This document shows, piece by piece, positions 1 to 4,662 of a stretch of 8,200 bases of DNA (positions within the stretch are counted from its first letter, which is position 1; each line of letters opens with the position of its first letter). The DNA comes from Clostridia bacterium (GTDB lineage: Bacteria > Bacillota > Clostridia > Oscillospirales > CAG-272): the NCBI GenBank assembly GCA_017382615.1, contig JAFNZX010000342.1, forward strand, positions 1 to 8,200. Direction: 5' to 3'. Position numbers and translations under genes: made by a program. The notes under the pieces are model-generated. The model did no database searches. It saw nothing but the letters and a program-made list of their open reading frames with translations, and was not told the origin of the DNA.

Positions 1-1
1 C

Positions 2-436
2 AAGGAGCAGGCAACTGCCGCGCAGGTTTTGTCCGCGCTGATCGATGCCGAGATCGGGCTGCCCGCGGGGCAAATTTACTTGTCCGCAGCGCCCGAGGAT
101 GATGCATCTTACCTCTCCCCAGACCTCGTGGCGGCACTGTACGGAGAGGGAGAGCTGCCATGGCAGCTCTCCCTCTTGGAAGATTACGGGCTCTTTTTAA
201 GCACGGCACAGCATCCTTGCGAGTTTGCGGTGTTTCGTTGCTACGCACGCAGCGACACCGACGACGTTGCCGCCATGTGCCTGGCTCGGTTGGATACCTT
301 GCGCATCCATTACAAGAACACGCAGTATGCGTCCTATACCCAAAACGCACGGGTTGTCGTGATCGGCAAATACGTCCTTTTGCTGATCAGCTCGGACACC
401 GAGCACGCATTGCGTGCCGCAAAAGGAGAAATTTGA
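2..436 (+). CDS. DUF4358-like protein, 3' part (N-terminus outside window)
   Basis: The reading frame is open from the first bases of the window to the TGA at 434-436, giving about 144 residues. The true start is therefore probably upstream and was not seen; the TTG at position 29 is only an internal candidate. The tail resembles DUF4358, a family of small, often lipid-anchored extracytoplasmic proteins of Clostridia with unknown function. Matching features are a YGL segment followed by hydrophobic strands (FAVFRCYA), a long middle helix (residues in VAAMCLARLDTLRIHYKN), and a closing strand around VVVIGKYVLLLIS followed by a short helix. Any signal peptide or lipobox would lie outside the window. 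The gene converges on spoVAC, with a repeat island between the two 3' ends. The family call rests on recognition by eye; the reading frame itself is solid. Confidence 0.68.
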   Translation, partial: KEQATAAQVLSALIDAEIGLPAGQIYLSAAPEDDASYLSPDLVAALYGEGELPWQLSLLEDYGLFLSTAQHPCEFAVFRCYARSDTDDVAAMCLARLDTLRIHYKNTQYASYTQNARVVVIGKYVLLLISSDTEHALRAAKGEI

Positions 437-444
437 CGCTTTTG

Positions 445-550
445 CAAGGTAGGGCGGGGTAGCGAAGCGGCACGAGCGCAATGAATGACATGCCTGTGGC
501 ATGTCAGAACGCGAATGTGACCGAGCCGCAGTGAGACCTTGCTCCCGCCC
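445..550. repeat. Imperfect palindromic intergenic element with internal hairpin
   Basis: This stretch, just after the DUF4358-like stop codon, folds on itself. Outer arms GGGCGGG (452-458) and CCCGCCC (544-550) are complementary, as are GCGGC (467-471) and GCCGC (525-529). At the centre is a perfect 9-bp hairpin with a 3-nt loop, TGACATGCC/GGCATGTCA at 486-506. CAAGGT (445-450) and ACCTTG (536-541) offer an alternative pairing. The left arm contains GGTAGGGCGG, the inverse complement of the CCGCCCTACC that ends every tandem unit to its right, so the two parts may form one composite element. It may be an interspersed repeat or a terminator-like barrier between converging genes. I could not test its copy number. 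Confidence 0.6.
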
Positions 551-554
551 ATCT

Positions 555-724
555 GCATTTTCTTGTTTCGCGGCGGCAGCAAGCCACCGCCCTACCGCAT
601 TTTTCTTGTTTCGCGGCGGCAGCAAGCCACCGCCCTACCGCATTTTTCTTGTTTCGCAGCGGCAGCAAGCCACCGCCCTACCGCATTTTTTTGTTTCGCG
701 GCGGCAGCAAGCCACCGCCCTACC
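555..724. repeat. Four tandem 42/43-bp units
   Basis: Four nearly identical units lie at 555-596 (42 bp), 597-639 (43), 640-682 (43) and 683-724 (42). Each begins GCATTTTT, continues TTGTTTCGCGGCGGCAGC and ends CCACCGCCCTACC. The differences are the T-run length and one G-to-A change (CGCAGCGG) in unit 3. Each unit has a GC-rich core (GGCGG with CCGCC) that can form a small hairpin. The short open frames crossing the array look like by-products of the repeat and are not called as genes. The near-identity suggests recent expansion. The array sits downstream of both converging genes. Confidence 0.9.
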
Positions 725-732
725 ATCGCAGG

Positions 733-1185
733 TTAACGCGTAAACAGCGTGATCACGTAATAGATTACGCCCCACACAGCGCCGCTGACAATGCCGTACA
801 GCAGCACCGGCCCTGCAACCGTAAAGATCTTTGCGCCAACTCCCAGGATCAGCCCCTCGGATTTTGCATCCAGCGCAGGGGACGCCACGGCGTTGGCAAA
901 GCCCGTAATGGGTACCAGCGTGCCTGCTCCCGCGCGCTTGGCAATATTATCAAACACGCCAAGTCCCGTGAGCAATACGGCAAGAGCAACGAGCGTCACG
1001 GAAACAAGCGTTGCGCTGCTCTGCTGCTCTATGCCGCATACCTCACCGTATACCCACAAAAGCAGCTGGGCAAAGGCGCAAATGCCGCCGCCCACGCAAA
1101 ACGCCCACACGCAATCCTTTGCCACGGGTGAGCGCGGCGCACGTGCACGCACGTATTTTTGGTATTGCTTTTTATCCATGTTCAT
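733..1185 (-). CDS. spoVAC: Stage V sporulation protein AC (SpoVAC), orphan copy
   Basis: This is an integral membrane protein of the SpoVAC/SpoVAEB family. SpoVA proteins form the channel in the spore inner membrane that moves calcium dipicolinate into the forespore and releases it at germination; B. subtilis SpoVAC has been reported to act as a mechanosensitive channel. The start chosen at 1185 gives 150 residues, matching B. subtilis SpoVAC as I recall it. It is preceded by AGAGG (1196-1200) at a 10-nt spacing, while upstream in-frame ATGs lack a usable site. Hydrophobic segments lie near residues 26-46, 57-76 and 112-147. The family signature is clear at residues 85-111: GAG, then VPITGFAN, then KSEG. 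The usual partners spoVAD and spoVAE do not follow; a repeat island and a converging gene lie there instead. A sigma-G-like promoter and a leader hairpin precede it. Confidence 0.93.
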   Translation of the reverse strand: MNMDKKQYQKYVRARAPRSPVAKDCVWAFCVGGGICAFAQLLLWVYGEVCGIEQQSSATLVSVTLVALAVLLTGLGVFDNIAKRAGAGTLVPITGFANAVASPALDAKSEGLILGVGAKIFTVAGPVLLYGIVSGAVWGVIYYVITLFTR

Positions 1186-1201
1186 AACGTTCATTCCTCT
1201 C

Positions 1202-1233
1202 TGTCTGCCCATCAGTCAACAGAAGGGCAGACA
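1202..1233 (-). promoter_or_regulatory. Hairpin in spoVAC leader
   Basis: A perfect 9-bp inverted repeat, TGTCTGCCC (1202-1210) and GGGCAGACA (1225-1233), encloses a 14-nt loop. It lies between the proposed promoter and the AGAGG ribosome site (1196-1200), ending 1 nt before that site in the minus-strand transcript. It could protect the 5' end, modulate translation or bind a regulator. No T-tract follows, so a terminator is unlikely. Confidence 0.5.
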
Positions 1234-1248
1234 AACGTGATACGCTGA

Positions 1249-1278
1249 CAGTATGTGAAAAAGCCTCCCGCGTTATAC
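1249..1278 (-). promoter_or_regulatory. Candidate forespore (sigma-G-like) promoter of spoVAC
   Basis: Read on the minus strand, a -35-like GTATA (1274-1278) is followed after 18 bp by CATACTG (1249-1255). I recall the B. subtilis sigma-G consensus as about GHATR, 17-18 bp, CATNHTA; only the last -10 base differs. Forespore expression is what is known for spoVA genes. The -35 box overlaps the loop and stem of the upstream gene's terminator. The same CATACTG appears before the 1296-1760 gene. Confidence 0.5.
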
Positions 1279-1290
1279 GGAAGGCTTTTT
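1258..1290 (-). terminator. Intrinsic terminator of the 1296-1760 gene
   Basis: In the minus-strand transcript a 13-bp stem (AAAAAGCCTTCCG with CGGGAGGCTTTTT, one G-U wobble) closes a 7-nt loop and ends in five Ts. It starts 5 nt after the stop codon of the ferritin-like gene. On the plus strand the same position is a C-A mismatch, so the element fits minus-strand termination better. It implies that spoVAC needs its own promoter. Confidence 0.85.
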
Positions 1291-1295
1291 GCCAA

Positions 1296-1760
1296 TTACA
1301 GGTAAGCTTGCATTCTCTTGACGTTTTCCTGCTCAAACTCGATCATATCGCGGCAAAGACGCAGCGATTTTTCGTTGACTTGGCAGTTTTCGTGCTCGCG
1401 CAGCAGCTTGACAGAGTCGGTAATGTTCATATTGCTGCCCTCAATTACCAGCTCTGCAATATGCGAGGTATCCGAATCCATTAACGTGTTGACGCCAATG
1501 CCTACCTTAGTGGTCATTTTCTGCCAAAGGCTTGCCCCCTGTGCCTCTTTCCCCTGCTGGCACAAATACTCCTCGGCTCTCTTGGCATACCCCTCATATC
1601 CGTCCAGCTGTGCGGTCAGATCACGGCGCAAGCCGCTGTCTGCCACCTTGGGCAGCAGCGCAAGCAGCGCCTCGCTCCCCATTTTTGCGTTTTGATAAAT
1701 GCCCTCAAGCAGCGTAGCGGTCGTGCCCGTCTGCGCGCTTTGACTTGTCGTGCTTTGCAT
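1296..1760 (-). CDS. Small all-helical, ferritin-like protein of unknown function
   Basis: This is a 154-residue soluble protein with no signal peptide or membrane segment. After a Ser/Thr/Gln-rich, probably disordered tail of about 14 residues it reads as amphipathic helices near residues 15-40, 44-70, 76-122 and 125-153. This resembles the four-helix bundle of ferritin-like or DUF2383-type proteins. The Glu and ExxH pattern of a di-iron centre is not evident, so I do not predict metal-dependent oxidase activity. Cysteines are at residues 67, 126 and 136. The start at 1760 is well supported by GGAGG (1766-1770) at 5 nt. A sigma-G-like promoter lies upstream and a terminator immediately downstream, so it is probably monocistronic. 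Lying next to spoVAC with a similar promoter, it may be a forespore protein. I do not recognise a named gene. Confidence 0.6.
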   Translation of the reverse strand: MQSTTSQSAQTGTTATLLEGIYQNAKMGSEALLALLPKVADSGLRRDLTAQLDGYEGYAKRAEEYLCQQGKEAQGASLWQKMTTKVGIGVNTLMDSDTSHIAELVIEGSNMNITDSVKLLREHENCQVNEKSLRLCRDMIEFEQENVKRMQAYL

Positions 1761-1790
1761 ATCGCCCTCCGAAAAAACATATTTCGCAAT

Positions 1791-1819
1791 CAGTATGCCG
1801 CAAAAAACGTATTTTATGC
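1791..1819 (-). promoter_or_regulatory. Candidate sigma-G-like promoter of the ferritin-like gene
   Basis: On the minus strand, GCATA (1815-1819) is followed after 17 bp by CATACTG (1791-1797), ending 30 bp before the start codon. The elements and spacing fit the sigma-G pattern I recall (GHATR, 17-18 bp, CATNHTA) except for the last -10 base. The -10 is identical to the one proposed for spoVAC. The -35 lies inside a TTTTATGCAAA repeat. Confidence 0.5.
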
Positions 1820-1853
1820 AAAAAGACCCGCAAATCGCTTGCTTTTATGCAAA
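1812..1853. repeat. Direct repeats TTTTATGCAAA between divergent promoters
   Basis: Two identical 11-bp copies, at 1812-1822 and 1843-1853, start 31 bp apart, close to three helical turns. The left copy covers the minus-strand -35 element and the right copy overlaps the plus-strand -35. This is the layout of an operator pair that could control both directions, but the repeats are A/T-rich and could be chance. Confidence 0.4.
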
Positions 1854-1867
1854 CAAAATGATATAAT
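1839..1867 (+). promoter_or_regulatory. Extended -10 promoter of the TIR-TPR gene
   Basis: A perfect extended -10, TGATATAAT, ends at 1867 with the TATAAT at 1862-1867. A weak -35, TTGCTT (1839-1844), sits 17 bp upstream. This is a housekeeping sigma-A type promoter. The expected transcript start is near 1874, leaving a leader of about 20 nt with the strong GGAGG site at 1884-1888. Confidence 0.75.
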
Positions 1868-1896
1868 GAATCAAGTTTCAAACGGAGGTGCAATCC

Positions 1897-4560
1897 ATGG
1901 CAACGTTTTTATGTAAAACAAAGGGCAACGCAGACCCCAAGGGCAAGCCGAGAGTATATTTTTGCTGCCATCCCGAGGATTTTGCGCGCTATTTTGACAA
2001 GCTGTGCGAAGACGTTTTCAAGACGCACGACTGCGCGATCTACTATACCGCGGACATGACCGAAGCCTTCGACGAGCGCGATATGGACACCGACCTCGGG
2101 CAAATGAACCTGTTCGTCGTTCCCGTGACCTTCAGGCTTCTTTCGCAGCCCAACCGCGCCATGGACGTGGACCTTGCCTACGCAAAGGGGCAAAACATTG
2201 CCATCCTTCCCTTTATGATGGAGAGCGGCATTGACGCATTCTACTCCACGCCCGAAAAGTTTGGGCAAAGACAGTATATTAACCCCTACAGCACCGACAC
2301 CACAGAGATCAGCTACGCGGACAAGCTCAAAAAGTACCTCGAGGCGGTGCTGATCAGCGACGAAACGGCGCAGCGCGTGCGCGACGCCTTTGACGCGTAT
2401 ATCTTTTTAAGCTACCGAAAAAAGGACCGCCGCTACGCAAATCAGCTCATGCGACTCATCCACAAGAACCCCGAATACCGCGATATCGCCATCTGGTACG
2501 ATGAATTTCTCACCCCGGGTGAGAGCTTCAAGCAAAATATCGACAAGGCGATGCAGCAAAGTAAGCTGTTTACCCTGCTGGTCACGCCAAATCTGCTGGA
2601 ATACGTGGACGGCAAGCCCAACTTCGTCATGGGCGTGGAGTACCCTGCCGCCAAAAGCGCGGGCATGGGCGTGCTCCCTGCCGAAATGGTGGAGACCGAC
2701 AAAGCCGAGTTGCGCGAGAAATACGCGGACATTCCCGATTGCGTCACGGCGCAGGACGAGCCCGCATTGCGTCAGCGTCTGCTGGACGCGCTTGACAAGA
2801 TCGCCAAATCCGAAAACAACAACGACCCCGAGCACAACTTCCTGATCGGTCTTGCCTACCTTGACGGCATCGACGTCGAGGTCGACCGCGACCGCGCACT
2901 GGAACTGATTACATCCGCTGCCGAGGCAGACTTGCCCGAGGCGATGGAGAAGCTCAAGGATATGTATAAGGATGGTATCGGCGTCCAACTGAACTACAAA
3001 AAAGCCGTTTACTGGGCGGAAAAATTGGTTGCGTGCTATGAAAATCTCTACGGTGAAGCGCACGAGACTACCATGCTTGCAATCAACTTCCTTTCTCTGC
3101 TGTACAGTAGTGCGGGCGATTACCAAAAGGAAAAATCCGCTGCGCAAAGAGCATATGACCTGCTATGTAAAACGTTTGGTGAAGAACACATCTACACGCT
3201 CAACGCCCTTAGCAATATCGCAACGGCATATCAACATCTGGGTGACTTTCCCCAATCCCTGGAAATCTGCCAAAGGGTATATACCCTTAAATGCAAAGCA
3301 GTGGGAGCGGAGCACCAAAGCACGCTAACCTCCTTGAACAATTTAGCCATTGCCTACGGAAACGCAGGCGATTATCAAAAGGCACGGCAAATGGCAGAGC
3401 AAGCGTACCGCCTGCAATGCAAGCTACTGGGTGAAGAGCATCCCTCTGCCCTTCTCGCACTCAATAACACAGCCGCATTTTACGGCAGCCTCGGTGATTA
3501 TCAAAAGGAATTGGAGCTGCACCAAAAAGCATTCTATTCCCGATGCAAGGTGCTGGGGCAAGAGCATCCCGACGCGCTGAGTTCACTGACCGATATCGGT
3601 GCTACGTATAACGCCTTGGGAGAGTATGCGCAAGCAATCACGGCATTGGAGCGTTCCTATCATTTACACCAAAAGGTGCTGGGGGAGGAACATCCCCAAA
3701 CCTTGCAGGCACTCTCCGCGCTCATCCTCTCATTTTACAAGCAGGGCGACCACCAAAACGCCATTACGTTTGGCAAAAAAGCCTATAGTGCACAATGCAA
3801 GCAGCTGGGAGCGGAGCATCCGGAAACATTGATTACGCAAAATAACCTGGCACTCTCCTATCAAGGCGCAGGAAATCACGCACAAGCCCTGAAAATGAAC
3901 GAGCAGATCTATCATGCCCGATGCCGCGTTTACGGCAAGGAGCATCACCTGACGCTGATCTCCTTGAACAACGTTGCAATGTCGTACCAATACTTGGGAC
4001 AGTTTGATAAGGCATTGCAGATCGGTGAGCAGCTGTATGCTCTTCGCTGCAAGGTTTCGGGCGAAGAGCATCCCTTGACGCTGCTTGCGCTCAATAACCT
4101 TGCGCTGACCTATCAAAGCTTGGGCAATCATCAAAAATCACTGGAATTGTTCAAAAAAGCATACCACACGCAATGCCGCGTGCTGGGCAAGGAGCATCCC
4201 GATACGCTGCTGACCCTGAGCAATTCCGCCGTTTCCTACAGAGAGCTCGGTGATCACCAAAAAGAAACCGAGGTACAAAAAGAGGTTTTCACGTCCCGAT
4301 GCAAGGTGCTTGGCGCAGAGCATCCCGATACCCTGTTTACGCAAAACGACCTTGGCGTGGCGTATAACAGCATCGGAGATTACGCAAACGCCGTCCGCGT
4401 GCTCAAGCAAGCTTACGAGCTACGTAAAAAGGTGCTGGGTGCGGATCACCCCCACACGCAGCACACGCTCAAAAATCTGCTTACCGTGCAAGCCAACGAA
4501 AAGCAAGCCCGGCTCAACCGTGGCTGTCTGAGTTTTTTGCTTGGTATATTCGGGCAATAA
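1897..4560 (+). CDS. TIR-TIR-Sel1-TPR signalling protein
   Basis: This is a predicted cytoplasmic protein of 887 residues. The start is ATG 1897, with GGAGG 8 nt upstream; a GTG at 1888 overlaps that site and is rejected. Residues about 18-155 form a divergent TIR-like domain (KPRVYFCCHPEDF, then NLFVVPVT). Residues about 166-290 form a more typical TIR domain: IFLSYRKKD at the first strand, WYDEFLTPGES in the BB-loop region, and Glu248 in VMGVEYPAA where NAD-cleaving TIRs carry their catalytic Glu. Residues about 311-380 look like two Sel1 repeats. From residue 385 there are 11 full 42-residue TPRs plus a half repeat, of the kinesin-light-chain type (GEEHPxTL, LNNLA, LGDYQKAL). TIR domains can hydrolyse NAD+ or make cyclic ADP-ribose signals; TPRs bind partners. 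No NTPase or membrane segment is seen. The biological role is unknown; immunity or stress signalling is inference. Confidence 0.85.
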   Translation: MATFLCKTKGNADPKGKPRVYFCCHPEDFARYFDKLCEDVFKTHDCAIYYTADMTEAFDERDMDTDLGQMNLFVVPVTFRLLSQPNRAMDVDLAYAKGQNIAILPFMMESGIDAFYSTPEKFGQRQYINPYSTDTTEISYADKLKKYLEAVLISDETAQRVRDAFDAYIFLSYRKKDRRYANQLMRLIHKNPEYRDIAIWYDEFLTPGESFKQNIDKAMQQSKLFTLLVTPNLLEYVDGKPNFVMGVEYPAAKSAGMGVLPAEMVETDKAELREKYADIPDCVTAQDEPALRQRLLDALDKIAKSENNNDPEHNFLIGLAYLDGIDVEVDRDRALELITSAAEADLPEAMEKLKDMYKDGIGVQLNYKKAVYWAEKLVACYENLYGEAHETTMLAINFLSLLYSSAGDYQKEKSAAQRAYDLLCKTFGEEHIYTLNALSNIATAYQHLGDFPQSLEICQRVYTLKCKAVGAEHQSTLTSLNNLAIAYGNAGDYQKARQMAEQAYRLQCKLLGEEHPSALLALNNTAAFYGSLGDYQKELELHQKAFYSRCKVLGQEHPDALSSLTDIGATYNALGEYAQAITALERSYHLHQKVLGEEHPQTLQALSALILSFYKQGDHQNAITFGKKAYSAQCKQLGAEHPETLITQNNLALSYQGAGNHAQALKMNEQIYHARCRVYGKEHHLTLISLNNVAMSYQYLGQFDKALQIGEQLYALRCKVSGEEHPLTLLALNNLALTYQSLGNHQKSLELFKKAYHTQCRVLGKEHPDTLLTLSNSAVSYRELGDHQKETEVQKEVFTSRCKVLGAEHPDTLFTQNDLGVAYNSIGDYANAVRVLKQAYELRKKVLGADHPHTQHTLKNLLTVQANEKQARLNRGCLSFLLGIFGQ
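3049..4509 (+). repeat. Coding tandem repeat: TPR array with 126-bp period
   Basis: Inside the TIR-TPR gene, residues 385-863 repeat every 42 residues. Unit starts fall at residues 428, 470, 512, 554, 596, 638, 680, 722, 764, 806 and 848, with no insertion or deletion. A Cys ends the second helix in nine of the eleven full units (residues 424, 466, 508, 550, 634, 676, 718, 760 and 802); Gln592 and Lys844 replace it in the other two. Such arrays can change copy number by recombination. Confidence 0.9.
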
Positions 4561-4595
4561 ACGCAGAAACACAGTACGCCCGTCCATAAAAACCC

Positions 4596-4631
4596 AACCG
4601 CCGCCCGGCTTTACCTTGCCGGGCGGCGGTT
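4596..4631. terminator. Bidirectional terminator between converging genes
   Basis: A perfect 14-bp GC-rich stem, AACCGCCGCCCGGC (4596-4609) and GCCGGGCGGCGGTT (4618-4631), closes an 8-nt loop. It lies 36 bp after the TIR-TPR stop codon and 32 bp after the stop of the RyR gene on the other strand. T-rich DNA follows on each side (TTATTT on plus; GGGTTTTT on minus), but neither is an ideal U-tract directly after the stem. Confidence 0.85.
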
Positions 4632-4662
4632 ATTTGGGATATTCGAATTTTTGCCGTAACTA

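Noticed and set aside
555..724. CRISPR array
   Set aside because: The units are contiguous tandem repeats with no unique spacers between them.
501..743. Open frames running through the tandem repeats, with protein repeats such as SKPPPYRIF
   Set aside because: They are translations of the 42/43-bp units in several frames, have no ribosome site, and overlap in different frames.
2407..3147. 246-codon open frame on the minus strand inside the TIR-TPR gene
   Set aside because: It lies wholly antisense to a gene with clear domains, has no recognisable motifs, and is the expected antisense shadow of GC-rich codons.
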